Positions 42,538-54,623 of a DNA stretch of 64,000 nucleotides are shown in pieces (within the stretch, counting starts at the first letter, position 1; each line of letters begins with the position of its first letter). Under the pieces are notes generated by a model. It was not told where the DNA came from and did no database searches. It saw only the letters and a list, made by a program, of their open reading frames with translations. The stretch spans positions 16,808,926 to 16,872,925 of the forward strand of contig CM034311.1 of the NCBI GenBank assembly GCA_019925795.1. The letters are read 5' to 3'. The DNA comes from Dendrobium chrysotoxum (taxonomy: Eukaryota > Streptophyta > Magnoliopsida > Asparagales > Orchidaceae). The position numbers and the translations under genes were made by a program.

Positions 42538-45062
42538 AGCTTTATCATAGATTTTTTTTTTTATTTTGGTAAATTATTGCTTTTTGTTCTTTTTACAAGT
42601 CAATAAACTAACAGGATAATAATAAATATTTTTTTTCTAAATTAAAAAATAGTTTTTCGACAATACAAAGATGGTGAAACAGTTCAAGAACTATAAATAT
42701 TATAACTAATGTTTATTTAAGATAACATTAAAATATAAATTTATTATAGTTAGAGACTAGTGATGGTTTTATTTAGATATTTCCTAGATCATTGAACTCA
42801 TTATCCCATCATAAATAAAAAGAATCCCTGATAAATAGTGATGAAGCCAGGATTTTTTTTAAGTGGGGGATACACATTATGAATACTGAAAAAATTCTCA
42901 ACCTTTTTCATCCGGGCTTCAGATCAACATAGGCGATTTCAATAAAAAATTATAGTTTATTAAATTCTCTTCCTTAAAATTATAGTTTATTAAATTCTTT
43001 TCTCTAAAATTCCTGTCAAAAGAGAATTGAAGATTTAAAATTTAATGTAAATTTATAACTTACATAAACATAATCATCCCATCGGCTACATTGTCTCTTC
43101 ATTCATCTCATTTTATTAATGACTACTTGAGACAACTCTTGAAGTCTACTTAGGAGTGTATGAAGAAGATATGCACGAGTTTGAAGTAGCTTGAATTGAA
43201 AATTTTTGAAATTAAAATCACGATCATCTGATATTCAAATTTGACATGTTTATAGTCGAATCGAGCAGCTCGATGAGAGGAATCCAACGAGTCTAAGATC
43301 ACTAAAATTTCAACATCATTAAGGTATTTAAATGCTGAAAAAATCCTTTATTATTAAAGCAAGGGATTCATTATGGGCCGTACGATGGAGAATTTTGTAT
43401 TCTGATTCAAATTACCAGAATACCCATCGAATAAAGACTATAAATACAGTCACATTCTCTACATGAAAGGGGAAGCCCCAAAGCTAGAAGAACTAAAGAG
43501 CTTTCAAGCATTTTCTGGCTATTACCGTCGACGACCGCCTCTAGCTATCACCATCAATGATCAAGACCGTTTAACATTTCTTTTTTCTAAATCAATACAT
43601 GCTTATATTTATCAAACTAGAAAGACGATGAAAGAGCTTAGTCTAGATTATCAAAAAAAAAATTGTTGTTGGTAAAAATGACTACACGTGAAGGTGACCT
43701 TGTTGGCTTCTTTGGTCATCTTTAGTCAGAAATTTTACAAATATGCAATGGCCAATGTGGGAAGGGCCCTAGCATTGATCGAGATGATGATGAGGTTGAT
43801 GATTTGTAGGCCACATGATGAATATGGGGATATGTTCATGTTGGGAAGTAAAGCACATAACGAAATAAATAAGAAAAATAAATTAGCAGAAAAGTACACC
43901 AGGATTTAATGTAGAAAAAAATTATGGAGCCACAACACACTAAGAAATTCATTATAAAAATTTGGAGACATTGTATATATCTCTCCTCGATCTCACCCCC
44001 TCTCTTTTGTTTCTCTTTAATTCATATATTTTTCTCCTCACACAGTAGACAAATAATCACACTTATATTACAACAAATGACACAACTCTTCAAGTGGAAT
44101 AAAAAGAAGGGGGAAGAAAATTGCTTAACTCGACTCGCATCGCCGTGGCGCTCTGCTCTTTGTCTTTGAGTCCACCCTACAACGCCCTGGCACTGTAGCT
44201 TGTAGAATCCAAATGCTCTACTCTCTTTGCGCTGTCTTGATTATATAGTGTCGTGACATTGTATGGCAGCTCGCCTACGATCCCCAAGTAGGAGGTACGC
44301 TACCTCCCGTGCGCAACCTCCCAGTTAACTCCTTGTCGAGCTCTATCAACATAATTAAAGTCTTAGTCAACATCACAACCCGATTAATTGACACAATCAG
44401 ATTCCACACAAAACTAACAATTAACATATTTGCTAGCTACTATTTGTGATGGTGAAGATTTGTAGACCACATGATGATCTGTTTATGCTCTTATTTTCTA
44501 TTTTTTGTGATCGAATTGATATGGACAGTCAATTTTGCAACAGATTTATGATTAAATTTATCATTCGCCCAGAAATTGAGACCAATGTTTGACAGATTCA
44601 CCATTGACATAACAAATTTACAATGAAATGACAAAGGATTCCATTATAAACATAATGGCAAGTGATAAATTCATTAGCTACTTCCTAGTACTCAATATCT
44701 TTTTTCCCCAACTATCTCGTTATAAAAACGAGCCAACTATCAATCCTTCATTTTATTTTTCTTTTTTTCTGCTTATACGATATGTCAGTATATGAATTTG
44801 TCTAATAAGCATCTGAATATTTACTCCTAAGAGGGTATGTCATTTCTATTCAAATGCAGTGGAGAAATTTTTTCACAAACATGACCTTAGCTTATGGCAA
44901 CAGTTATGACCATGCAGCCCAACATATCATTCACAGAAGAAAAACTTCAAGGGTAAACGTAGGACTGATTACTACTTTTTATCTACCTAATTAAATTGAA
45001 GAGCCTGCAGTCTCTTCAGCTAAACCAAATGTTTTCATTGTATTCAGGGATTTATGTGTGTG

Positions 45063-45065
<3 letters not shown>
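42538..45065. other. Unassigned AT-rich stretch
   Basis: Open frames of up to 81 codons (43463-44169, plus strand) show no domain. A duplicated AAAATTATAGTTTATTAAATTC word occurs twice near 42950-42995. May contain worn LTR sequence; no ends could be paired. Confidence 0.4.

Positions 45066-45099
<34 letters not shown>
45066..45099. repeat. GA microsatellite
   Basis: About 17 uninterrupted GA dinucleotides. Confidence 0.95.
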
Positions 45100-45101
<2 letters not shown>

Positions 45102-45741
45102 CTCTTTTGCTATCGAGGACTGGTGTCTGGCCTCAAAGTGCTGGCTGGGTTTCCATGAGGATAACACTCCCAAGGGAATTTCAACTTAGCTGTTTGTGTT
45201 AGCTATTGATTGGGAGCTTAGACTTCCAATCCAAATATTTTGTATTCAAAGTTTCTATATGTTATGAGTGCAAATTTAAGATTTAGGCTTCGTAATTTGT
45301 GATGTATTTTTTATTACTTTCTAAAATAGTTTACTACAACAATAATTTTTAGTTCAAAATAAGTATGCACCAGAGATATTGATGACTGATCACATTATAA
45401 GTAAGCAACCTTTTTATTATATCTACCTCATAGCAAAATATTCAGCAACCCTTTTCAGTACATTGAGTAAACTTTTCAGAGTAAATCATCATCATTTACT
45501 CCTAACAAACTCCATTATCTCCACCGTCCATCACCATTATAGTTCTGCTTGCTACAACTTTTGTCTACAGCTCTTATGTATATATACACCATCTCTTTAG
45601 TCTTTACAATGTAATGTTGATGAAATACAAAAGGAAATATTACTACAGAAACTACCATTTTCTATTCTTCATTTTCTGGTCCATGTCTTGTATACTCTGC
45701 TTGTTAATCTGAAGGTAAGCTCCAGGTACGAATCTACTTCA

Positions 45742-47177
45742 TGGTATCAGGGCCCCTGGCTTAATCGCACCTCTTCTCATTCCTATCTCTCTGCATTCTT
45801 TAAATGACAAGCTCAACAACCTCATCTGCGAACTCACCAACACCTTCTCAATCAGAACTCCATGATCTAGTTGAAACTTCTATTCCCTCCTTAAAATCTC
45901 TTATGTTCAACATCAAAAATATAGTCTACACTCACCTCACCATTGAAAATTATCCTATGTGGAGATGGCTACCTAACTGGTTCCACTCATTGTCCACCTA
46001 AGCAACTAATTTCGGCCACTGGAGACATCCAACCAAACTCTGCATTTTGGTTAGAGCTAAGGTGATAAGTTATATCTCATCATGGTAATGCGGCTTGCTG
46101 CTCCACTTGTTCCGTCCTGCAGCAAATCATCTTTTTCAGAATTCTCCACAGCACCGTTGGATTTCTACCACTGCCATCCTCACCATTGTAGCATAAAAGA
46201 TTCTGGTTTATTCATACTTAACATTTTGTATATATATATTATATATAGTTCTGTAGCTGAACAGAGGAGAGGAGGGAAAACAAAAATGAAGCTTCCAACT
46301 CTCTTTTTCTTGGTTAACTCCATTGTTGAATGAAGCTTCGGTTCTAAAACACATTGCAGTTTATATTCTCAACATTCTATCAGAGCTATTCGCCCATTGC
46401 CATAACAGTTGGTTTTTTTTTTTTTTTTTGGTCACATACCTTTTCGCCTCTATTTCATCATGGATGCTTCTGACTCCACCACTTTGGAAGTCTCAAATTC
46501 TGAAATTGTTTTTTTGCAAATGACTTTATGGTTATCTCACTGGCACCATTCTAAAACCTCCCAAACAGTTGGTTTCCGCTGATGGCTCATATTCCTTGTA
46601 TTCTTCATTTAAAAAATGAGCTTTATCAACTACAATTGAAGTACTACACCATGGAAAAATACCTCTATGAAATCAATCAGAAATTTGATGCCATTGTAGC
46701 CGTCGGCTCATCCATTGATTCAGAAGATATAATTATGTTTTTTTTAAATGGCTTGCCATATTCATATTAGTCCTTTAAAATTGCAATTAGAACTAACTGC
46801 ATCCAACAGTTTAGACAACTTCTCTGCCTTAACTTTGAGTGAAGAACTGAACCATGCTTCCGATAATGCATGAGAAACTCCATCTCCCTCGTGATCGTAC
46901 TTAAGGCTGTGGTTCTTTTTATTTCACTGGGTATGGTCGTGACTCTTAGGTTGGCTCTCGTGGTGATCGCATACAGTCAACCTTCTTATGTGGTGGTCAC
47001 AGAATTTGTCCACCCATAAAGTGCCAGATATGCAGCAAAATAGGACATTCAACACTTGTTGGTACCGAACAGACCTCGCATTTCATTCCTCGCCACAAGC
47101 TTATCTGACTTCTAAAACTTCATCCAATGATGAATGGTTTTTGGATTCTGGAGCTTCAAGCCACCTTACTTCCAACC
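45742..47177 (+). pseudogene. Copia remnant E1: primer site, gag and start of protease
   Basis: TGGTATCAGGGC at 45742 is a primer site with one change from TGGTATCAGAGC. Gag pieces follow: MFNIKNIVYTHLTIENYPMW (about 45900-45965), then LKNELYQLQLKYYTMEKYLY, EINQKFDAIVAVGSSIDSED and IIMFFLNGLPYSY (46610-46770). A zinc-knuckle remnant (CQICSKIGHST) is near 47020-47060. The protease start DEWFLDSGASSHLTSN, with its DSG motif, ends at 47177 where element F is inserted. Many stops and shifts. The LTR upstream is not clear. After F, the frame does not resume recognisably. Confidence 0.85.
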
Positions 47178-47425
47178 TGATGTGGGGAGAATCACCAAAG
47201 AAGCATGATGAAGAAGAGCTAAATAGCTCTAGGATACCAAAACAGTGAAAACTGTTATAATTCCAAAAATTTCATATATCTATATTCTTCCCTATAGCAA
47301 CTTTTTTTTCCCCTATAGCAACTATTTATAACAATATAATAGAAATGCCTAGAACTCTCTAGAAAACGATACTAAATTAGATAAACTATTCCTAAGCCAT
47401 AATTTAACTAATATGCTCCGCATCA
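47178..47425 (-). repeat. Element F 3' LTR (left on the plus strand)
   Basis: 248 bp. About 21 bp longer than its partner because the word CCTATAGCAAC is duplicated around a T-run at about 47292-47325. Next to it on the minus strand the purine-rich ACAGGAGAA is a likely polypurine tract. Confidence 0.92.
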
Positions 47426-47769
47426 TTCTCCTGTTGTCAGAAGAATCTGGAACTATCAGTCTCAATGGGTAGTCAAGCTGGTGGTGGAACTCCTGAGCTT
47501 GGGTTTGTATAGCTTTGCTATCTAATCCACTTTGTCTTGGCTCGGGTGGGGCTCTCAGAAGAAGTGAAGCTTTGCTGCTCTCCCCTTGCTTTCCATTTTA
47601 ACTCGCATTGCGTGTGTCGATCTTTATCAAGTGGTTGGGCCGTCGCAGAGAAGAAGGGAAGATTAGCAACCCAAAGTGGGTTAAAAAGGCAACAACAGTC
47701 ATCAAGGCTGAAAACCTGAGTAACTACTGGAGGATCCAGCAGTAATATGGTTCTTTTGGGTATGGATGG

Positions 47770-48460
47770 AGAGCAAGTGGCACCCTAAGACGCAGCATGT
47801 ACCATGGCATATTTGAGACTAAACGATTGAAATCTGCCTATTTGCTTTCAGTCCAGGGATGATGCCTACTAGTGACAGGCAACCAGATGGCTTCATACTA
47901 TCATTCAGGCTTTCCATGGTGTGTGTCATTTATATATCTGTACGAGAACAAAGAGCTCCTCATGTCTAATGTCGAGGTCACTGATGAAAAGCATCACAAA
48001 TTTCCTTCTCAACTCGTGAAGACTGGCCCTCTTCTTTGTGAAGCCATCAAAGAGGGGAAGATCATCCTTGGAGTAGAAGAGAGCCCTAAGGATCTTCATG
48101 TTATCGATGTGGATGGTATCGAAAAGTTGAACCAGTGCTTGGTAGGCTTCGTGATGCATCTTTTCCTCAATGTGTTTGTGGTAAAGTTCAAGTGGCTTAG
48201 TGAGGTGACCATGAATGTTGGCAAGTTTGTGAGCTATTGTGGAGAGCTCATATGCCTCTATTGTTGAGCTGATGTACTCATGGCCAATTCTAATGAACGC
48301 AATTGTTTGGGAAATGCAAGCAAATACACCTCTAACGACCTAGTAAATAGCAGTTGGGTTATGAGTCATGGCCATTCCCATTTTAGGTGATTCTGGGTAG
48401 ATGTACTCAGAAGGAAGTTCAGTAAACTCAATGATGCACTTGGTAACATCGAGCATGACT
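47770..48460 (-). pseudogene. Captured SEO (sieve element occlusion) cDNA fragment in element F
   Basis: On the minus strand: KSLGLLKQVPDIIEHTNILK, PRFDAINNLIRVMLDVTKCI, IEFTELPSEYI, MTHNPTAIY, a stop at 48338, then the frame continues to MHHEAYQALVQLFDTIHIDN, MKILRALFYSKDDLPLFDG, LRRKFVMLFISDLDIRHEEL, a shift, YEAIWLPVT, HHPWTESK, a stop, ADFNRLVSNMPWYM. This is the order of conserved blocks in SEO proteins, the forisome/P-protein subunits that plug sieve tubes. The blocks follow each other without introns, so an mRNA was copied. At least three stops and shifts. SEO genes are best known from eudicots. Confidence 0.85.
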
Positions 48461-48969
48461 CTTATGAGGTTGTTAATGGCATCAAATCTAGGCTTGAGGA
48501 TATTGGTGTGCTCAATGATGTCAGGAACTTGCTTCAGGAGGCCCAATGATTTGGCCAATGGGTTCACAGTGTTGAGCTGGACCTGGGTACCATAGGTGAT
48601 GAGCCCAACGAGGGCATTCTCTGGGATAAGTCCAATAGCACGATGCATGGCAGACTTGACAAAACCTAACTCCTCGATCACACATGTATCAATGACGAAG
48701 AGAAAGATGGGGGGCAGCAGAGAAGGCGTTGCCGAGGGATCGCCACCTGAAACAAAAGTAGGGATGGCATATTTGATGGTGGAACATTGTAAGTAAAGCA
48801 CACCGGGGACATTTCTCTCGGAGATGGCTGTGTAGTAGTGGGGGAAATGGTTTTGAGAAAAGCCGAACAGATAGATCCAGATCCTGGAGGGGAAATCAAT
48901 GCGGCAAAAAGGGGTTGAGGATGGCAGAGCAAGGAGGCTTGCAGCGGAGAGGAGAATACAGAAGGACAA
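48340..48969 (-). CDS. Chimeric SEC23-SEO open frame in element F (209 codons)
   Basis: Opens MSFCILLSAASLLALPSSTP, then the SEC23 part: RIDFPSRIWIYLFGFSQNHF, ISERNVPGVLYLQ, PPIFLFVIDTCVIEELGFVK and SAMHRAIGLIPENALVGLIT, YGTQVQL. Directly after it the frame continues in SEO sequence from about NTVNPLAKSL to MTHNPTAIY. SEC23 is the COPII coat GTPase activator; this covers the end of its zinc-finger region (cysteines replaced) and the start of the trunk domain. The junction is seamless, in frame and near 48460. The open frame is the longest in F and begins where element leader sequence would be. Whether it is translated is unknown; both halves are partial, so a native activity is unlikely. Confidence 0.6.
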   Translation of the reverse strand: MSFCILLSAASLLALPSSTPFCRIDFPSRIWIYLFGFSQNHFPHYYTAISERNVPGVLYLQCSTIKYAIPTFVSGGDPSATPSLLPPIFLFVIDTCVIEELGFVKSAMHRAIGLIPENALVGLITYGTQVQLNTVNPLAKSLGLLKQVPDIIEHTNILKPRFDAINNLIRVMLDVTKCIIEFTELPSEYIYPESPKMGMAMTHNPTAIY

Positions 48970-49240
48970 TGATGTAGGGAGAAAACGGAGGCTCTGTGCG
49001 GGTAAATCTGAGGGGGAAATTGCGTGCTAGAGCGAAAGCGAGATCTTGGGAGAAGGATTACGCTAGTGCGAATGAGAGCGAGAATGGGATGATGCCTGCT
49101 GTCGCGAGTGGCGTGGACGGTGGGCATGACCGTTTGCTCGAACTGGACAAGCACGTGCACAGATTGCGGTCGACGTTACGAGTCGATTGTGAGGAACGCG
49201 GCCAAGGTTATGGACGGGTGGAACGCGTGTGGAGATATCC

Positions 49241-49352
49241 GATGGTATGGTTGCCATCGGTGGATTCATTCTGGTATGGTTTCCAGAAGATGAAATCGCT
49301 GGTATGGTTGCCAGCGAGGGATGTGTAGATTTGTCGGTATGGTTGCCAGCTA
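49241..49352 (-). repeat. Four spaced copies of GGTATGGTT(G/T)CCA in the element F leader
   Basis: Copies near 49241, 49272, 49300 and 49337 (plus-strand reading), 28-37 bp apart. TGG...CCA ends allow small hairpins. They lie between the primer site and the chimeric frame, i.e. in the 5' leader of the element transcript. Confidence 0.75.
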
Positions 49353-49480
49353 GTGCAGGCTTCGATCGTTGTCGACAACCTAGCTTCATACATGATCTTC
49401 CCAAAGCATCCAAAACCCTGATCGACATCAAGGGTTGATGTAGTAGCAGCCTAGTGTCCTGATCGATGTGAAGGGCCAAA

Positions 49481-49496
49481 CCTCACTCTGATACCA
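49481..49496 (-). promoter_or_regulatory. Primer-binding site of element F
   Basis: On the minus strand TGGTATCAGAGTGAGG, complementary to initiator Met tRNA for the first 11 bases, two bases from the LTR at 49499-49725. It fixes the orientation of the element. Confidence 0.85.
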
Positions 49497-49498
49497 TC

Positions 49499-49725
49499 TG
49501 ATGTGGGGAGAATCACCAAAGAAGCATGATGAAGAAGAGCTAAACAGCTCTAGGATACCAAAATAGTGAAAACTGTTATAATTCCAAAAATTTCATATAT
49601 CTATCTTCTTCTCTATAGCAGCTATTTATAATAATATAATAGAAATTCCTAGAACTCTCTAGAAAAAGGTACTAAATTAGATAAACTATTACTAAGCTAC
49701 GATTTAACTAATATGCTCTGCATCA
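49499..49725 (-). repeat. Element F 5' LTR (right on the plus strand)
   Basis: 227 bp, close to its partner apart from the 21-bp length difference and scattered substitutions. Followed by the TSD CAACC. Confidence 0.92.
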
Positions 49726-49730
49726 CAACC

Positions 49731-51117
49731 CCTCTCAGTTGCACTCCACTCAATCATACTTAGGTTCTTCTCAAGTCTAAGTTGGTAATAATTAGCTTCT
49801 TCACATAGCTGAATCGGGTGAAGGCATCCTTCCGACACTAACTCATAAGCTTCTCCTTCCAAATGTTTTTCATGTTCCCAATCTATCACACAATCTTCTC
49901 TCAATTCATAAATTAACCTCTAACAAATTGTGCTATGTTATTTTTTATTCTCATGGCTTTATTATTAAGGACTCCCTGACCAATAAGACACCTCTCCATG
50001 GTCTTTATTTTCATGGTTAGTAACCTATTAGTTCCCTTGTCACAACCTAACCCGACCATGACAACTCCTATCGTGTTGAGCTGTAACAGATAATTTCCAA
50101 GATCTAGCTTTGGAAAGTTCAGATTCCCTCTAAAATCTTTATTTTTTTAAATAAGCAACATACTACAGAGCTACTAAAATATTCAAGTACTGAAAAAAAA
50201 TTTATTTATCAATTTTCTTTCATTTCATCAAAATATATAACTATACTACAGTGTATGACTATATGCTGAAGCTACAAAACTAAAAAAGAAATTATCCATG
50301 CCTGCATAAAATCAATAAATGAAATACTTATACTCAGATCTGATCTTAAACTGCTAATCAATAGGCTCCTTTCCTTTCCTAGATCCTAAAAGTCATAAAC
50401 AAAATGAAAGTGAGCTTAAACAGCTCAGCAAGCCATATAAACCGATCTAAATTTTCAAATTCTTTTATTAAATAGTGTTGCTGAATATTTAGAAATGGTT
50501 AAATGCAGTATAATAAATCACTGTGCAGTAATATAAGCTTAGTAGTTATCCAAATATTAAAATACTAAAATTGAGTAATTAAAATAAACAAAAATTCATA
50601 TCACAGAATAGTTTATATCAGTTTTATATCAATTTTTTCTTTTTTTTTCTTGGACCCATATAGAATCTCAAAGGATTATGATCCCTTATGACTCTTTTTT
50701 ATAGTTTTAGCACTAGAGCATATTTCTAGACATAAAAATATGGCTTATAGTCCTCAAAATATGCCTTATATGCATTAGAATATTCATTGACATAGATAGA
50801 ATCTTAAAGGATTCTCGCCCTTTATTCCTCTCAGTAGATATAACTTAATCACATATGCACATATTTCATCACATTATAACAATAAATAACTTAATTATGA
50901 GAGATTATGTAAAATACTATTTTAAGACTTTTACCATGCTACATTACTATTTTTTTAGCATCTAGATAGTTTTTTATTCAAGAAAAATTTCACAAATTTC
51001 AAAACACATGTTATAAAATTTTTTAGAAAATATTCAAAATGTTCATAATCTTAATCTCTATAATATAAAAAAGTTACATGATGAAAGTTTTACCAATGTA
51101 AGCAGTCTCTCAATTAA
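49731..51117. other. Unassigned stretch between Copia remnants E1 and E2
   Basis: A minus-strand frame (49704-49904) reads HLEGEAYELVSEGCLHPIQL and on; I do not recognise it. The rest is AT-rich. TGTCACAACCTAACCCGACC at about 50038 looks like the edge of a Gypsy LTR on the minus strand, and the end near 51080 (ATAAAAAAGTTACATGATGAAAG) resembles 8460-8485 weakly. Possibly a worn solo LTR. Confidence 0.35.
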
Positions 51118-52593
51118 TTTCTTTGGCTACCACCATAGGCAGATCTCCTTGTCCAGGACGTGGACGCACTTCATCTTCTCAACATTTCACCTATCGTGGC
51201 ACCAACATAAATTCTCCTAGCACTCGCTCGTTCTCAATAACTCGACCCACTTTTTAAATAAATGGTAATATAGGACATTCAGCCATTTCAGTTGGCATCG
51301 TTGCAATCAGTATAAATCAACAGCCCAGCTTTCACAACAAGTCTTTTTACACCACAATAGTAATCCTTAACAAAGGATTGGTATCTAAACTCAGGGGTTT
51401 TAACACACCTAACAACTAATGTCAATTAACTACAACAACCAACTCTTTATACATGTTCTAATTCAATCTCAACAAGAAACAATTCATCGCTCCCCATCCA
51501 ACATAATGGTCAAGGAATATTACTAACTCCTTTGTCTAAATGTAAGCTATTTCTTCATAACTTACTCCATGTCCCTTCTCTTACTCACAATCTTCTTTCC
51601 ACATATAAACTCACTTATGATAACAAATGCTCCATTTCATTTAATGCATCTGGGTTCACCATTAAAGATTTCCAAACCAATGAAGTCCTTCTCCTAGGTC
51701 GTAGTCGTAATGGACTTTACCCAATCTCAACCTCAACTTCAACCACTACTCTTCATTCTTGGCTAAGCTCCACCTCCCTATGGCATGCTCGATTTGGTCA
51801 TCCACATCAGCTTATATTACATACCTTCGATAAACTAAATCCACATTTATGTATTTCTTCTATTTTTTTTCTTTGCAAATCCTGTAATATGGAAAAAGCC
51901 ACAAAGTACCATTTACCAAAAGATTAATGAAAGTGCCTAGACCTTCAGAGCTTATTCATATGGATGTTTGGGGACCGACATTAGTTCCTTCTCTCAATGA
52001 CTATAAATATTATGTGCTCTTTATTGATGATTTTTTTAGATTTTGCTAGCTTTCTCCAATGCATACTAAAGGTGAGATATCTACAAATTTCAACAATTCA
52101 CTCTTATGGCAGAAAATCACGTTAATATTAAAATTAAAACTTTGAGATCCGATTATATATGGTGGAGAATATCTATCTCATAACCTTCAATAATTTCTTA
52201 CCACTCGTGGCATCACTCAGTAATTAAGTTGTCCATACACTCCTGAATAAAATGACCTTATCGAAAGGAAGCACACATATCTCCTCGATACAACTTGTAC
52301 ACTACTTTATATAACATATCTTCCTAACACATTCTGGGCTTAAGCTCTACTTACAACTAACTATCTCATAAACTGGCTACCTTCCAAGACCTTACATCTC
52401 AAAACCCCCATTCAAACTACTTTACTGAAAACCATCCTCTTATGATCACCTCAAGACCTTTGATTGCATATGCTACCCATGGCTTAAACCTGTCACCTCA
52501 TACCAGCTTCTTCCACGGTCTACAGGATGCATCTTCGTGGGCTAGTCCGCCACTAACAAAGGATACATGTGCTACACAAAGGAAAATGCATAT
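51118..52593 (+). pseudogene. Copia remnant E2, part 1: gag end to integrase
   Basis: Reads RGRGRTSSSQHFTYRGTNIN, a zinc-knuckle trace (NGNIGHSAIS), then the clear frame 51532-51927: LHNLLHVPSLTHNLLSTYKL, ASGFTIKDFQTNEVLLLGRS, RNGLYPIS, SLWHARFGHPHQLIL and CKSCNMEKATK (HHCC site of integrase). Beyond 51927 stops and shifts are frequent; traces of the integrase core follow to about 52590 (FDCICYPWLKPVTSY, GYMCYTKENAY). Interrupted at 52594 by a 2-kb insertion. Distinct from E1, since the zinc-knuckle region is present in both. Confidence 0.85.
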
Positions 52594-54623
52594 TGTGGGC
52601 TCCAAAAATTTGTGACCCGACCTCTCTGCGGCCCCTTTCTTTCTTTTCATTCATTGAGGAGAGTTTTAACGATTAAGTTTTGAGGCAAATTTTTAGAAGT
52701 CAGATTGGGTTTTGTATAAAATATTATCCAGATATTTTTCCCTCATTATTGAGGACTTTATGATCTGAGTTCAGGTTTTCTATAGGCGCAACCCCTATAA
52801 TTAATTACCCCTCCTGATAGTGAGAGAGAACTTTCAATTAAGGATAATCATCAAATAGATACTTAGTATCTGGTGAATAGTAGCAGCAAAGTTTAGGAAT
52901 TTGAAAATTCAATTTTTAAGATTAAAAATTCACCACCTCGCACTTAAAGCAGATGGTAGGGAGGTGATGATAGGCTTGATCAAGATTCCATGGTTTTGTC
53001 GTCCAGGGTTATCATGGTCCCTGATTTACTTAATCAGAGCAGGTAGTCGGCTCAACCCGACAAAAGGATCATTGTCAGCAGCCATGGGTTACTTCGTCCA
53101 AAGGTACCTTATAAAACTGGGATGAATATTTTTCTAAGGGGACAAATTTGAATCCATCTTAGCTAATAGAGAGTTTTGTGCCTTATCAATCATATCCTAT
53201 TAATTAATTACTCAAATATGTGAAGTCGTTGGGGAGCATACAGGCTCTCACCATGGCTATTAACCATGACCATAATTTAATGGCGAGATTTTGCAGAATA
53301 GAAGCTTTGAAAGCTGTATGGGTTGCTGTGCTGTTTGGGTGTGAGATGAAGCAGCAAATGTAGTTTGGCTATAGTAGGATCGGGAAGCTGAGGGGATACC
53401 ACTTGTGTGTAAAGCAGCTTAACAGGGAGTGAGGGATTGCAGCTATGAAGGGGGGAGAATTGGAGTGAGGTATACACGGGTGACCTGCGGCTTGTAGTGA
53501 GTCGCACGACAAGGAGGAGACGGGCAAGGGGATTTCAGCCAGGTGTATGCAGCTTCGGCTTGTGGAGCTCAGACATGGAAGAGAAATCAGCCTGTTCATA
53601 TGATTTATGGCTATAGAGGGAGTAAGTTGTAAGGTGGGATCGATGGCTTGAAGTTGGACCTCTGCGTGAAGCTTGAAGGCTTGCGGGAGTGTAGGTGTGC
53701 GGCTCTGACATGGATCGGTCGATAAGCTTCGATCGACTGCTAAGAGTTGGAGGTCGGAGCTTGGTCGGTTTGAGGGAATAGCGAGGGAGGAGCTCGGCTG
53801 TAGGGGTCTTGGTCGGGTCGGTTACAACTGGAGCGTTGGCATGTGGCTGGATTGATAAGCATAGGAAGAGTTGGATCGGCACAGGCGCTGGCGTGGGCTT
53901 CGACACAGTGAAGATTGGGCTATTGAACGGGTTGATAGGAGAGTGCGACTGGGTCTGAAGATCCAGATGCTTGCCGTGAACCTTGCGGCTGAAGCACAGA
54001 GGGCTGCACGTCTTTTCGGGATCGAAGGCTGGGTCGAACGTGGGCTATGCAGGTGGTGCAGACGGGAGGAGGACTTGCAAGTAGAGATGAGCTATAGGTT
54101 CGTGTAGATCAGAGCAGAGGAAATATAGCCGATCAGGTGAGTTCTGGAAGATCAAAAGATCTTGTATGAAGGTCAGAGTGGAGGCTTCGATCGAGAGGAT
54201 CGACTGGAGGTTGTGGTTGGAGGTTCGTTTGAGTGTGGAATCGGGGAAAGAGGTCAATCGAGCACGGGAGCTTACGTATGAGGTGCGGTTGAGTGTAGTG
54301 TTGGAGGCGGACTGCTGGAACAGGATGGTGTGAGGGAATCGGATAGAGAAAATAGAGCAAGAGCGAGAGGTAGCATACAGATGAAGGATCGAGAGGCTTG
54401 CGAGTGGAAGAGCGGAAAAAACAGAAACGAAGGGCTCTTCGTCTTCATTTTATTAACGCGAATAAACGAACGATAGACAGAGGATCTTCGCACGCAGGAA
54501 TGGGAGACTACATTCGGCGCCATTTGTAGGACTGCAGGATGGGACAATGTAGCAGTTGGCGAGATTTGAGCAAGCAGCAGAGGTATTTTCTATTTTTTTT
54601 TTTTAATTTTTAGTGGAGATCAA
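52594..54623. mobile_element. Insertion of about 2 kb in Copia remnant E2, possibly a solo LTR
   Basis: Starts TGTGGGCTCCAAAAATTTG. The repeat CATAT stands on both sides (52589-52593 and 54624-54628), and Copia sequence resumes behind it. The right end reads GGAGATCAA rather than the usual CA, so the boundary may be one base off. AT-rich first half; G-rich plus strand from about 53280 to 54550 with C/T-rich minus-strand frames of up to 123 codons, none with a domain. No primer site or pol was seen, which suits a solo LTR. Confidence 0.5.

Larger units (their letters stand above)
47178..49725 (-). mobile_element. LTR retroelement F carrying host gene fragments
   Basis: Direct repeats 47178-47425 and 49499-49725 begin TGATGTGGGGAG and end CATCA (short inverted ends TGATG/CATCA). 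Flanked by the TSD CAACC (47173-47177 and 49726-49730). A Met-tRNA primer site on the minus strand lies two bases inside the right LTR, so the element runs on the minus strand. It has no gag or pol. Instead the inside carries coding fragments of SEC23 and a sieve-element-occlusion protein joined in one frame. This is a non-autonomous retrotransposon that took up cellular cDNA, comparable in kind to maize Bs1. It must have used enzymes from another element. Confidence 0.92.

Noticed and set aside
49063..49479. A 138-codon minus-strand gene in the element F leader
   Set aside because: Its repeated GNHT words come from the spaced GGTATGGTTGCC repeats; no domain recognised.
53277..54547. Several proline/serine-rich minus-strand frames as genes
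   Set aside because: They lie in a G-rich strand-biased stretch where stops are rare by composition; the frames overlap each other and have no domains.
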